DNA of 64,000 bases from Glandiceps talaboti (lineage: Eukaryota > Hemichordata > Enteropneusta > Spengelidae). Both the position numbers and the translations under genes were made by a program. Position 1 is the first letter of the stretch; each line of letters starts with the position of its first letter. A model generated the notes under the pieces. That model was given only the letters and a program-made list of their open reading frames with translations, did no database searches and was not told the DNA's origin. This document shows positions 35,441-46,761 of the stretch, piece by piece. The DNA lies in assembly GCF_964340395.1 (NCBI RefSeq), contig NC_135568.1:19096248-19160247 (forward strand), read 5' to 3'.

Positions 35441-36365
35441 AGTCCCCGCCGGACGAAGTCCGGGACGGGGACTTATGGAGTGGGTTCCGTCCGTCCCTCC
35501 AGAACCGTTTCTTGGAGATGCCTGGACCGATTTTTTTCAAACCTGGTACAGGGGCAACATACTATGGCATACATATGCACGTCAATTTGTTCCATGATAC
35601 GATCCAATATGGCCGCCTAGCAGCCATTTTGTTTGCGAATTTTCCCTGTCCAAAGCCATAACTTAGACATGCTTGAACAGATCTCATTCAAAGTTGGTAT
35701 TAGGACAGTGTTCTATGACATACATGTGCATATTCATTGTTGTCATGATACGATCCAATATGGCCACCTAGCAGCCATTTTGTTTGCGAATTTTCCATGT
35801 CCAAAGCCATAACTCTGACATGCTTGAACAGATCTCATTCAAAGTTGGTATTAGGACAGTGTGCTACAACATACATGTGCGTATCCATTTTCGTCATGAT
35901 ACAATCCAATATGGCTGCCTGGTAGCCATTTTGTTTGTGAATTTTCCATGTCCAAAGCCATGACTCAGACATGCTGTTGGTATTAGGACATATGCATTTT
36001 CGTCGTGATACAATCCGATATGGCTGCCTGGCAGTGATTTTGTTGGCACAGTTTTCATGTCCAAAGCCATAACTCAGACATGCTTGAGCAGGTCCCCCCT
36101 CCCCCATACCCAACCCATCCTTTATTGTTGAATGGTTTATTCCATCATGTCATCTTGAAGAGTAGGCATGTCCCATGTCCAACGAGGAGACACAACATGA
36201 GTAGGCGTGTTCCATGTCCAACGAGCAAACACAACATATCTAAGTCTGTTTGATTTAGGTTCATAAGCGTTGCTGCGATCAGAGTAGTGATATCAAGAAA
36301 ATGACAACATAAACTGCCGGTTCCTTAAAACCCAATCATAGTGGAGACTATGTCATTCTACATGA
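35441..36365 (+). mobile_element. Interspersed repeat family A, longest copy
   Basis: Begins TTAGTCCCCGCCGGACGAAG and ends TAGTGGAGACTATGTCATTC, a mutated form of the TAGCGGGGACTATG end seen in other copies. It carries about four internal ~150-bp sub-repeats (CCAAAGCCATAACTCAGACA, CAATATGGCTGCCTG) and then the CCTTTATTGTTGAATGGTTT and GGAGACACAACATGAGTAGG blocks shared with the fragment at 4148-4551. It is in the intron between the two endostatin exons. Confidence 0.7.
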
Positions 36366-36369
36366 CTTT

Positions 36370-36960
36370 TTCAAATTTTGACAAAATTGGCCCTAGCAAC
36401 CATGACCACACCCTTAGCAACAACCAAATGGCAGTATATTTTGGTCAAATAACAACATCATCTGGTAGGCAAGTGAGTAAATATTCAAAAAATGTATGCA
36501 AATACCCTAGCAACCATGACCACGCCCATAGCAACAGCCAAATGAGCACATATATTGCGAAGGTAACAACGGGGATTAATAGACAATTGAATAAACATTC
36601 AAAAAATGTATGTAAATTTGCCTAGCAACAAGACCACGCCCATAGCAATAGCGAAATGATGTCGTATTTTGCAAGGATAACAACAGGAATTGAAAGACAA
36701 ATGAATAAACATTTAACAATGTATGCAAATATTCCTAGCAACAAGACCACGCCCATAGCAACAGCCAAATGATCACGTATATTGCAAAGATGATATCAGG
36801 AATTCATACACAAGTGAACAAAAACATTCAAAAATGTATGCAAATATATCTAACAACATGACCACACCCATAGCAACAGCCAAATGATCACATATTTTGC
36901 AAAGATAGCAACATGGTTGGATAGACAACTGGATAGTCATTCAGCAAATGAACACCTATT
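36370..36960. repeat. ~115-bp tandem repeat, ~5 diverged copies
   Basis: Each unit contains AAATGTATGCAAATA, CCTAGCAACAAGACCACGCC, CATAGCAACAGCCAAATGAT and then CAGGAATTGATAGACAA with GTGAATAAACATTCAAA. Copies are diverged by substitutions, so the array is older than the homogeneous minisatellites. The GACCAC(A/G)CCCATAGCAACA core resembles the 33-bp satellite unit at 57746-63108. Confidence 0.8.
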
Positions 36961-37050
36961 GTTAGCATGGACTAGCATATGGATAAACATTTTTAAAAAC
37001 TGTACAGTTGTGCTACAACACCATTGGCGATATTGTTATTTTTCCTACAG

Positions 37051-37166
37051 AGTGAATTATTGTTCTCAAGTTGGAATGATTTGTTTGGAAATGGAGGTGG
37101 TCAATTCAATGAAAGAGTACATATCTATTCATTTGATGGTAAAGATGTAATGACAGACTCAGCATG
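37051..37166 (+). CDS. COL18A1: Multiplexin endostatin-domain exon 2
   Basis: The 116-bp exon encodes SELLFSSWNDLFGNGGGQFN, ERVHIYSFDGKDVMTDSA and the first two bases of a Trp codon. It matches the endostatin segment ELLFxSWxxLFxG...(R/H)IxSFDGKDVxxxxxW of collagens XV and XVIII. The acceptor is TTTTTCCTACAG and the donor is TG|GTGAGT, leaving phase 2. The rest of endostatin (with the remaining cysteines), the stop codon and the 3' UTR are not found in the following sequence. It consists of ~175 bp of intron, then a 44-bp array, the assembly gap and a 21-bp array. Confidence 0.95.
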
Positions 37167-37342
37167 GTGAGTATAGTGGTAAATCATGCAAATAACAGTA
37201 TTGTACTGATGTACACCTAAATATGAATCCCATGTTTTCTTGTCAAATGCATACATCTTGGCTTGTATGTAGTAGAATTCATTACTCTTTGATAAAGTGC
37301 CTCTTATGTTGTGTATGTATTTAATCTGTTGGAACACATGGT

Positions 37343-38862
37343 TGGGTGAATGTCTCAATCTTTGTATCAGTATTTGTATATAATACATTGTGAATGTCTC
37401 AATCTTTGTATCAGTATGTGTATATAATACATTGTGAATGTCTCAATCTTTGTATCAGTATGTGTATATAATACATTGTGAATGTCTCAATCTTTGTATC
37501 AGTATGTGTATATAATACATTGTGAATGTCTCAATCTTTGTATCAGTATGTGTATATAATACATTGTGAATGTCTCAATCTTTGTATCAGTATGTGTATA
37601 TAATACATTGTGAATGTCTCAATCTTTGTATCAGTATGTGTATATAATACATTGTGAATGTCTCAATCTTTGTATCAGTATGTGTATATAATACATTGTG
37701 AATGTCTCAATCTTTGTATCAGTATGTGTATGTAATACATTGTGAATGTCTCAATCTTTGTATCAGTATTTGTATATAATACATTGTGAATGTCTCAATC
37801 TTTGTATCAGTATTTGTATATAATACATTGTGAATGTCTCAATCTTTGTATCAGTATGTGTATATAACACATTGTGAATGTCTCAATCTTTATATCAGTA
37901 TGTGTATATAATACATTGTGAATGTCTCAATCTTTGTATCAGTATGTGTATATAATACATTGTGAATGTCTCAATCTTTGTATCAGTATTTGTATATAAT
38001 ACATTGTGAATGTCTCAATCTTTGTATCAGTATGTGTATATAACACATTGTGAATGTCTCAATCTTTGTATCAGTATGTGTATATAATACATTGTGAATG
38101 TCTCAATCTTTGTATCAGTATTTGTATATAATACATTGTGAATGTCTCAATCTTTGTATCAGTATGTGTATATAATACATTGTGAATGTCTCAATCTTTG
38201 TATCAGTATGTGTATATAATACATTGTGAATGTCTCAATCTTTGTATCAGTATGTGTATATAATACATTGTGAATGTCTCAATCTTTGTATCAGTATGTG
38301 TATATAATACATTGTGAATGTCTCAATCTTTGTATCAGTATGTGTATATAATACATTGTGAATGTCTCAATCTTTGTATCAGTATGTGTATATAATACAT
38401 TGTGAATGTCTCAATCTTTGTATCAGTATGTGTATATAATACATTGTGAATGTCTCAATCTTTGTATCAGTATGTGTATATAATACATTGTGAATGTCTC
38501 AATCTTTGTATCAGTATGTGTATATAATACATTGTGAATGTCTCAATCTTTGTATCAGTATTTGTATGTAATACATTGTGAATGTCTCAATCTTTGTATC
38601 AGTATGTGTATATAATACATTGTGAATGTCTCAATCTTTGTATCAGTATTTGTATGTAATACATTGTGAATGTCTCAATCTTTGTATCAGTATGTGTATA
38701 TAATACATTGTGAATGTCTCAATCTTTGTATCAGTATTTGTATGTAATACATTGTGAATGTCTCAATCTTTGTATCAGTATGTGTATATAATACATTGTG
38801 AATGTCTCAATCTTTGTATCAGTATTTGTATGTAATACATTGTGAATGTCTCAATCTTTGTA
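37343..38862. repeat. 44-bp minisatellite, ~34 copies, ending at the assembly gap
   Basis: The unit is TGTGAATGTCTCAATCTTTG, TATCAGTATGTGTATATAAT and ACAT. Variants are TATTTGTATATAA, TATTTGTATGTAA and AACACAT. Near the right end a two-unit (88-bp) higher-order alternation of TGTGTATATAA and TTTGTATGTAA forms appears (38545-38850). The array is cut by the N run, so its true length is unknown. Confidence 0.96.
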
Positions 38863-38962
38863 NNNNNNNNNNNNNNNNNNNNNNNNNNNNNNNNNNNNNN
38901 NNNNNNNNNNNNNNNNNNNNNNNNNNNNNNNNNNNNNNNNNNNNNNNNNNNNNNNNNNNNNN
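38863..38962. other. Assembly gap of exactly 100 N
   Basis: A run of 100 N between two different satellites (44-bp on the left, 21-bp on the right). The round number suggests a placeholder for a gap of unknown size. The missing last exons of the collagen gene and the first exons of GOSR2 are expected here. Confidence 0.98.
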
Positions 38963-41297
38963 ATGTACAACACATTCACATACTCACATGTACAACATAT
39001 TCACATACTCACATGTACAACATATTCACATATTAAACAGTGTGATGTACATATTGAATGTTGTGATGTACATATTAAACAGTGTGATGTACATGTTAAA
39101 TGTTGTGATGTACATATTAAACAGTGTGCCGTACCTATTAAATGGTGTGACGTACATATTAAATGTTGTGATGTACATTTTAAACAGTGTGATGTACATA
39201 TTAAACAGTGTGATGTACATATTAAATGTTGTGATGTACATATTAAACAGTGTGATGTACATATTATACAGTGTGATGTACATATTAAATGGTGTGACGT
39301 ACATATTAAATGTTGTGATGTACATATTATACAGTGTGATGTACATATTATACAGTGTGCCGTACCTATTAAATGGTGTGACGTACATATTAAATGTTGT
39401 GATGTACATATTATACAGTGTGATGTACATATTAAATGTTGTGATGTACATATTAAATGTTGTGATGTACATATTAAACAGTGTGATGTACATATTATAC
39501 AGTGTGATGTACATATTAAACAGTGTGATGTACATATTATACAGTGTGATGTACATATTAAATGTTGTGATGTACATATTAAATGTTGTGATGTACATAT
39601 TAAACAGTGTGATGTACATATTAAACAGTGTGATGTACATATTAAACAGTGTGATGTACATATTATACAGTGTGATGTACATATTAAATGTTGTGATGTA
39701 CATATTAAATGTTGTGATGTACATATTAAACATTGTGATGTACATATTAAATGTTGTGATGTACATATTAAATGTTGTGATGTACATATTATACAGTGTG
39801 ATGTACATATTAAATGTTGTGATGTACATATTAAATGTTGTGATGTACATATTATACAGTGTGATGTACATATTATACAGTGTGATGTACATATTAAATG
39901 TTGTGATGTACATATTAAATGTTGTGATGTACATATTATACAGTGTGATGTACATATTAAATGTTGTGATGTACATATTATACAGTGTGATGTACATATT
40001 ATACAGTGTGATGTACATATTAAATGTTGTGATGTACATATTATACAGTGTGATGTACATATTAAATGTTGTGATGTACATATTAAACAGTGTGATGTAC
40101 ATATTATACAGTGTGATGTACATATTAAATGTTGTGATGTACATATTATACAGTGTGATGTACATATTATACAGTGTGATGTACATATTAAATGTTGTGA
40201 TGTACATATTAAATGTTGTGATGTACATATTAAATGTTGTGATGTACATATTATACAGTGTGATGTACATATTATACAGTGTGATGTACATATTAAATGT
40301 TGTGATGTACATATTAAATGTTGTGATGTACATATTATACAGTGTGATGTACATATTAAATGTTGTGATGTACATATTAAATGTTGTGATGTACATATTA
40401 TACAGTGTGATGTACATATTAAATGTTGTGATGTACATATTAAATGTTGTGATGTACATATTAAATGTTGTGATGTACATATTATACAGTGTGATGTACA
40501 TATTATACAGTGTGATGTACATATTAAATGTTGTGATGTACATATTATACAGTGTGATGTACATATTATACAGTGTGATGTACATATTAAATGTTGTGAT
40601 GTACATATTAAATGTTGTGATGTACATATTATACAGTGTGATGTACATATTAAATGTTGTGATGTACATATTAAATGTTGTGATGTACATATTAAACAGT
40701 GTGATGTACATATTATACAGTGTGATGTACATATTAAATGTTGTGATGTACATTTTAAACAGTGTGATGTACATATTGAATGTTGTGATGTACATATTAT
40801 ACAGTGTGATGTACATATTAAACAGTGTGATGTACATATTAAACAGTGTGATGTACATATTATACAGTGTGATGTACATATTAAACAGTGTGATGTACAT
40901 ATTAAACAGTGTGATGTACATATTAAACATTGTGATGTACATTTTAAACAGTGTGATGTACATATTGAATGTTGTGATGTACATATTATACAGTGTGATG
41001 TACATATTAAACAGTGTGATGTACATATTAAACATTGTGATGTACATATTATACAGTGTGATGTACATATTAAACAGTGTGATGTACATATTAAACAGTG
41101 TGATGTACATATTAAACATTGTGATATACATTTTAAACAGTGTGATGTACATATTGAATGTTGTGATGTACATATTATACAGTGTGATGTACATATTAAA
41201 CAGTGTGATGTACATGTTAAATGTTGTGATGTACATATTAAACAGTGTGCCGTACCTATTAAATGGTGTGACGTACATATTAAATGTTGTGATGTAC
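38963..41297. repeat. 21-bp minisatellite, ~108 copies, with a short 5' satellite
   Basis: The unit is TGTGATGTACATATTAAAC plus AG. The three main types end AAACAG, ATACAG and AAATGT, and are interspersed in patterned blocks. Minor types are GTGCCGTACCTATTAAATGG and TGTGACGTAC. The first ~65 bp (38963-39027) carry a distinct ACATGTACAACATATTCACA repeat. A divisible-by-3 period keeps frames open on both strands for hundreds of codons, without coding meaning. Confidence 0.97.
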
Positions 41298-41449
41298 ACA
41301 TGACATTACATTGTAAACATTGCAATATACAAGTTGAATGCATGGTTTACAATGTATGTATTAAAGGAAACTGGTGATTGAAGTGATCAACAATGTAATA
41401 TCATTCCTGCCCAGAGGTAACATGTGTATATTATTTTGTAACTTTCTAG

Positions 41450-41582
41450 TCGGGTAGACCAACTTAAGTATGACTGCAGACACCTACAGGCAGCAATGAG
41501 AAATGTGCAACATCGTAGATACACCAGGGAACAAGAAGAAAAAGACAGAGAAGCATTACTTTCTAGAAAATTCACCACAAAT
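41450..41582 (+). CDS. GOSR2: GOSR2 (membrin) internal exon
   Basis: The 133-bp exon starts with the third base of a codon and then encodes [40 protein letters not shown] and FTTN. This matches the region linking the N-terminal three-helix domain to the SNARE motif of GOSR2/membrin/Bos1, where vertebrates have [23 protein letters not shown] and ELLSRxFTTN. GOSR2 is a Golgi Qb-SNARE for ER-to-Golgi and intra-Golgi vesicle fusion. The acceptor is TTGTAACTTTCTAG and the donor is AAT|GTAAGT, phase 0. Roughly the first 65-70 residues of the protein are missing upstream. That side is satellite DNA and the N gap. Confidence 0.95.
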
Positions 41583-42450
41583 GTAAGTTTACAACTAGGC
41601 CAAATAAAAAAATTAAAAAATTGTGTTTCCCATAACCCTAGTTTAAACATCCAACCCTAAACATTTTTTTAAACATTTAAAACAAAAAGATTTGATATGT
41701 TTTGTCTTTTTGACCTTCATGCATGCATGTTTGTTTTCTTTCCCCAGCCATGTCTGTACATATTTCAGCAAACTATCACAGAAGGGGTATTCTGACTGAG
41801 TGACTACTGTAGTGCAGTGTAGTATAGTACAGTGCAGTGTAGTGTAGTGTAGTGTAGTGTAGTGTAGTCTTGTGTAGTGTAGTGTAGTGTAGTGTAGTGT
41901 AGTGTAGTGTAGTGTAGTGTAGTACAGTGCAGTGTAGTGTAGTATAGTGCAGTGTAGTGTAGTGTAGTATACATGTAGTGTGTAGTCTAGTCTACATGTA
42001 GTCTAGTGTGTAGTGTAGTGTAGTGTAGTCTTGTGTAGTGTGGTGTAGTGTATTGTAGTGTAGTATAGTGTGTAGTCTAGTCTAGTGTGTAGTGTAGTGT
42101 ATTGTAGTGTAGTGTAGTGTAGTTTGGTGTAGTGTAGTGTAGTGTAGTGTACTGTACTGTACTGTTCTGCAGTGCAGTGGTGTAGTGTAGAGTAGTGTAG
42201 TGTAGTGTGCAGTGTAGTATGGTACAGTATATTGTTGCAGTGTAACATATTGTTATGTAGCATTGCATTGTGTAAATTACCAGTAGTATAGTGTAGCGTA
42301 GTGTATCGTTGTGTAGTGTCACATAATGTAGTGTTCATTTAGTTTGTTTAGTGTAGTGTAGTATAGTGTTGTGTACCATAGTGTTCTATAATGAAGTGCA
42401 GTGCAGGGCTTATTGGACATAAAATAAAGTGATATTTTTATTTCCTTTAG
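41583..42450 (+). other. GOSR2 intron, largely a (TAGTG)n-type low-complexity tract
   Basis: From about 41812 to 42375 the intron is a degenerate run of 5-bp and related units (GTGTAGTGTAGTGTAGTGTA, with TAGTCTAG and CAGTGTAG variants). The rest is ordinary AT-rich intron. No exon is seen. Confidence 0.9.
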
Positions 42451-42591
42451 GAGCCTGACACATCAATCATGATAGATGCAGCATTAAAACATAACTCATC
42501 ATTACACAATGCACATAGCGGAATAGATGATCTATTGGGTAGTGGAACTGCCATCCTAGGGGGCCTTAGAGACCAAAGCTCTACACTAAAG
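42451..42591 (+). CDS. GOSR2: GOSR2 exon encoding the N-terminal half of the SNARE motif
   Basis: The 141-bp exon (47 codons, phase 0 to 0) encodes EPDTSIMIDAALKHNSSLHN, AHSGIDDLLGSGTAILGGLR and DQSSTLK. It aligns with the membrin SNARE region (NSSLxxxHxGxDDLxxxGxxILxGLRxQxxTLK). The glycine in LGSG corresponds to human Gly144, the residue changed in GOSR2-linked progressive myoclonus epilepsy. The acceptor is TTTATTTCCTTTAG, a good pyrimidine tract. The donor AAG|GTTGGT is weaker than the consensus. A damaged tandem copy of this exon follows immediately downstream. Confidence 0.95.
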
Positions 42592-42690
42592 GTTGGTATT
42601 ACAACATCATTACACACTGCACATAGAGGAATAGATGGCATATTGGGTAGTAGAACTGCCATCCTAGGAGGCCTTAGAGACCAAAGGGGG
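42592..42690 (+). pseudogene. Tandem duplicate of the GOSR2 SNARE exon, broken by a repeat insertion
   Basis: Sequence 42598-42687 repeats 42490-42579 at an offset of 108 bp (TCATTACACACTGCACATAG; GGCCTTAGAGACCAAAG). It stays in frame with the real exon and would encode TTSLHTAHRGIDGILGSRTA then ILGGLRDQ. It lacks its own acceptor. After GACCAAAG the sequence turns into family B repeat instead of CTCTACACTAAAG and a donor. The conserved LGSG glycine is Arg (LGSR). It is probably a dead exon fragment. Read-through of the weak upstream donor would add these residues and then repeat-derived sequence. Confidence 0.8.
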
Positions 42691-43550
42691 TTCTGTACAT
42701 CCATGTGTGCATGCATGCATTCACCCTCATATCTCTGGCATGCATCAACAGATTTCAACCAAACCTGGCACAAAGGTATTATGCTATGTGAGACATATGC
42801 ACATCACTTTGTTTTTGTGACTGAATCAAATATGGCTGAATGGCAGCCATATTTGTTGTTAAATTCACAATATGAATCATAACTTTGCAGGTGTAATACG
42901 TCTTGACTCCATTCAAGTGCCTACACCCATATTATCAAATATGCATTTTCTTTTAAGACCTTGCACCTTTGGCCTCGAAGTCTTCTTCAAGGTCAAATTA
43001 GGGTTTCCTTCATAGCTTTTTGAATCAAACATTTCAAGTGATAATAGTTTTAATCATGACTTTGGACTAACCATGTGAGGTATATGCAAGTTCCCTAATT
43101 TAATGACCTTGATCTGTATACCTAAATGGCAGCCATGTTTATGGTAAAAAACACATTTTGCCTGTTATCTCCAGAAGTCTGTGGACACCATTCAAGTGCC
43201 TACCACACATTATCAATAATGATCTATCTAATGAGACAATGACCTTGACAAACCTTTTCAAGGTGAAGAGAGAGGAAGGGTTACATGCTAACTGTACACT
43301 GAGACAGCCAAATGTTATTGTTAATTGTACTGATAAATCCAAACTGCAAACATTTGTATTCCTGCAAAGTCTAACAATTACAACATTTCCACATTAAAAT
43401 TGCTAATCATCTTACACTATACAACATACAAAGTTGGGTCTGTGTCATCTTACACTATACAACATACAAAGTTGGGTCTGTGTCATCTTACACTATACAA
43501 CATACACATGTACAAGTTGGGTCTGTGTCTTCAACTGAAGGCTTGTTAAA
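42691..43550 (+). mobile_element. Interspersed repeat family B, copy 3
   Basis: Starts at GGGTTCTGTACATCCATGTG, corresponding to position ~485 of copy 1, so it is 5'-truncated. It contains TTTCAACCAAACCTGGCACA, AATATGGCTGAATGGCAGCC, ATATTATCAAATATGCATTT, AATGACCTTGATCTG and ends with GTCTTCAACTGAAGGCTTG. Before the end a 38-bp unit (ACACTATACAACATACAAAG, TTGGGTCTGTGTCATCTT) is repeated three times (43404-43520), the same place where copy 1 carries its 98-copy 30-bp expansion. It lies in the last GOSR2 intron. Confidence 0.7.
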
Positions 43551-44028
43551 ATGTACTCATCAGTCACAATACTTCCTTGTACATTTGATAAGGTGTAAAA
43601 GAAGTAAATGAAGAGAATTATAAAAAAAAGTTAAGTAGACAAACAAGTTAAACAGACTACAATTAACGTCAAAAAAGACCTGTTTTCTCTATGGAAGATG
43701 ATTTATTAGTGCAACTGAACTAAGGGATGATTGCACAATGGCGCACAAGATCAGTATTAGCAAACATTGTTCTTTTAGGACAAAACCCCTTCCCCCAAAC
43801 GAATGTTCACAAGTGCAGCATCACTTGTATTATGTAAACCATAATGCAAAATGTAGTGGTCACACCACTACAATCATGCAATATAAAAAATATGGTAATA
43901 ATGAACTTATGTACCTGTTTACTGAGCTGAGATGATTGTAAACACATCAAAATACTAATTGAGCTTGTTTGACTATGTGCAATCATCTCTAATAAAGTTC
44001 AGTAGTGCTATAGGCATGGTGTGGTATC

Positions 44029-44030
<2 letters not shown>
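43551..44030 (+). other. GOSR2 intron, no feature recognised
   Basis: Unremarkable AT-rich intron sequence between the family B copy and a GT microsatellite. No exon or repeat was recognised. Confidence 0.5.
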
Positions 44031-44031
<1 letters not shown>

Positions 44032-44060
<29 letters not shown>

Positions 44061-44244
44061 GGGGGGGGGGTGTATGTGTGTGTATGTGTCTGTGTGTGTA
44101 TGTGTGTGTATGTGTCTGTGTATGTGTCTGTGTGTATGTGTATGTGTATGTGTCTGTCTGTGTGTGTATGTGTGTGTGTGAGTGTGTGTGTGTGTGGGGT
44201 GTGTGTGTATGTGTGTGTGTGTATGTGTGTGTGTGTGTCTGTGT

Positions 44245-44313
<69 letters not shown>
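44032..44313. repeat. (GT)n microsatellite with interruptions
   Basis: About 280 bp of TGTGTGTG broken by GTATGTGTCTGTG units and three G runs (GGGGGGGGGG near 44060; GGGG near 44196 and 44282). Left-handed DNA formation is possible for such purine-pyrimidine alternation, but only as general knowledge. Confidence 0.97.
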
Positions 44314-44314
<1 letters not shown>

Positions 44315-44568
44315 ACTTAAATTCAAAAGTACAAGACCAAATGACTTTGGGTATTTGGTAGGAACATTAGTTATGGTGTCTAGTTGGGAAATTGTTCAAA
44401 GCAAACCGTGATTTGGGTCAAAAAATGTCATTTTTGGTAAACAATACTTAAACTTGAAAACTAAGTATTGATTTCAATAAAATAAAGTCTGTTGCGTTAC
44501 AAAGCCATTGTCACTATTTGACTGGTAGTGCTCTAAAATAATGATTATTTCTTCATACCTATTTACAG

Positions 44569-44730
44569 GGAGTTCACAAGAAAGTCCTGGATGTTGCAAG
44601 TTATTTGGGTCTTTCAAATGTGGTGATGAGGATGACCGAAAAAAGAGCATTTTACGATAAATTTATTCTGTATGGTGGAATGATAGTGACTTGTTTAGTT
44701 ATGTTTCTGGTCTATAGATATTTAGCATAA
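44569..44730 (+). CDS. GOSR2: GOSR2 last coding exon: SNARE C-terminal half and membrane anchor
   Basis: The 162-bp exon encodes [32 protein letters not shown], the hydrophobic segment [20 protein letters not shown], then A and a TAA stop. It matches the end of membrin (KKxLDxAxxLGLSNxVMRxxEKRAFxDKxxxxGGMxxTCxVMFLV), a single-pass C-terminal anchor in the Golgi membrane with almost nothing on the lumenal side, as usual for SNAREs. The acceptor is CCTATTTACAG. All three visible GOSR2 exons join in frame and together give the C-terminal ~145 residues of a protein normally about 210 long. Confidence 0.96.
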   Translation, partial: GVHKKVLDVASYLGLSNVVMRMTEKRAFYDKFILYGGMIVTCLVMFLVYRYLA

Positions 44731-46092
44731 TTCAATCTTTGGTGAACTTTAACCCTTAATATAATTTACAAGTAATACTTTCAGACATTACCATTGAAAA
44801 AAATCTTTTATAGATATATTTATGAGTGACTTTGTCGGGTCATATATTTTATAACAGTTGTGCATTGACCTTTGACCTCACAATTCTATGGTTACAATTG
44901 ATGACATTAGAACATGATATATTGCAATGAATATTAGGAATGAGACAGTTGAATGAGCAATACAGTCCATGACCAATCGTGGCCAACTGATTTCATATTT
45001 TTAAAATAGGAAATAACTTTACAGTAATTTTTATTTTGATAATGCAAATTCTCACATTTGCCATTTCAAGACAGGCTATCCATCCCTCACTATACTATAT
45101 ATGGTGTTATTTTCCTGTACAGTTCACTAAGTGACCATGTCTTACTATAACTTCACTCAAATGTTCAATGGATTTGGGGAAATTTTCACAAATCTCACTC
45201 TTCCATGGTTGGTTACATAGCTGTAAATGAATCCCTTGTCTATACAATAATTAGTACATAAATAAATTCATTGCATATAGTTATCGAGTATTAAAATCAG
45301 ATTACTATATTACTGTATGACATTAGTCAGTGGCCAAGATTACTGAGTGAGACCAGACAAGCAGGCATTTAGAAATACAAAGTGATAACCACAAATAAAG
45401 ACTGCTATCGACATTCATTATATCCCAAAACACTACCACTATGGACTGTGCTACCTCAAGAAGTTCGCTGTGCACCCAACACACAAGCCTTCAAAACTGC
45501 ACGGAATGCTATCAATACTAGGGCAACCAGTATTGGTGCTTGTACGTCTACGATACAGATACAGATACAAAGTGGCCAAAAATGAAGAGAGTATTATGTT
45601 GTTAAATAAAGTTACATTATGCTTAGACATACTTGTCCTTTAATACTGACATTGTCATAGATTACATGTATGTCATCTTATTCAGACCATAGTACACTCT
45701 AAATTAATTGACCAAACTGATTATAATTGTGATCAAAAGTTTGACAAGAAGCTGTCTGTCAGTTGTCATACATTGCTAAACAAAAGATCTTGTACGTTCA
45801 AGACCCTAAAATATACTTTTACTTTTTGAGGAAATTCTTTTCTACTGAATTCTTTGTAAATTTTCATTTCAAAAATCAAACAAAGTGATTTAGTATTGTA
45901 AGGGATAGAATGTTTTGAAATACTGAAATGTGGGAATTTGCGTTATCAAAATAAGTTATCAAAATAAGTTATCAAAATAAGTTATCAAAATAAGAATTAG
46001 TGTTATATCCTACTTTCAAATATTAATTTTAAAAAATCTGAAATAGATTGGCCATGATTGGTCATGAACCCAATACACTAGCATATATTAAC
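44731..46092 (+). other. GOSR2 3' UTR and intergenic sequence
   Basis: After the stop codon the sequence is AT-rich without exons. Candidate AATAAA polyadenylation signals lie at 45261, 45394 and 45605; which is used cannot be told. A small LINE fragment is embedded at about 45375-45570, and a 15-bp repeat (GTTATCAAAATAA) occurs three to four times at 45948-45993. Confidence 0.55.
45375..45570 (+). mobile_element. Small LINE reverse-transcriptase C-terminal fragment
   Basis: The frame starting at 45382 encodes DCYRHSLYPKTLPLWTVLPQ followed by EVRCAPNTQAFKTARNAI. The pattern (Y)xxSxxPxTxxxWxxLPxxVxxAPxxxxFK is the conserved C-terminal end of many non-LTR retrotransposon polyproteins. Only about 55 codons remain, so it is a truncated relic near the GOSR2 3' end. 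Confidence 0.6.
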
Positions 46093-46500
46093 AATGGTTG
46101 GACCTCTAGTTCACCCATAGCAATGGTTGGACCTCTAGTTAACCCATAGCAATGGTTGGACCTCTAGTTCACCCATAGCAATGGTTGGACCTCTAGTTCA
46201 CCCATAGCAATGGTTGGACCTCTAGTTAACCCTTAGCAATGGTTGGACCTCTAGTTCACCCTTAGCAATGGTTGGACCTCTAGTTCACCCATGGCAATGG
46301 TTGGACCTCTAGTTCACCCATAGCAATGGTTGGACCTCTAGTTAACCCATAGCAATGGTTGGACCTCTAGTTAACCCATAGCAATGGTTGGACCTCTAGT
46401 TAACCCATAGCAATGATTGGACCTCTAGTTAACCCATAGCAATGGTTGGACCTCTAGTTTACCCATAAGAATTGTTGGACCTCTAGTTCACCCTTAGCAA
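46093..46500. repeat. 29-bp minisatellite, ~14 copies
   Basis: The unit is ATAGCAATGGTTGGACCTCT then AGTTCACCC or AGTTAACCC. The last copies are degraded (ATAAGAATTG). It lies between GOSR2 and the large 42-bp array. Confidence 0.95.
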
Positions 46501-46761
46501 TAGTCAGATTTATTCACCCTTTGTCACAAGTAGTTTGAATCAGTTCAGTTGTCGAATGCTTGAAATGTTTTTACATCATTGTGAGTGAGGCCAGTTGTCC
46601 ACAACATTGAATAAAGACCTTTACATGAACTGCGATTTGTTGTTTGTTTTTATTTTTTGTAGCTACACACAGATGTTTGTATCAATCTATAGTGATATGT
46701 CTTGTCATACGATACTATATTCAAAGTAACATGAAGTTAGAAATGTTCCCTAGTGACTTCA

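Noticed and set aside
38963-41377. Open frames of 750-840 codons on both strands
   Set aside because: The 21-bp period keeps all of them open. Some even run through the N gap, so they have no coding meaning.
42003-42338. Open frames rich in Thr-Leu-His-Tyr on the minus strand
   Set aside because: They are translations of the (TAGTG)n low-complexity tract in the GOSR2 intron.
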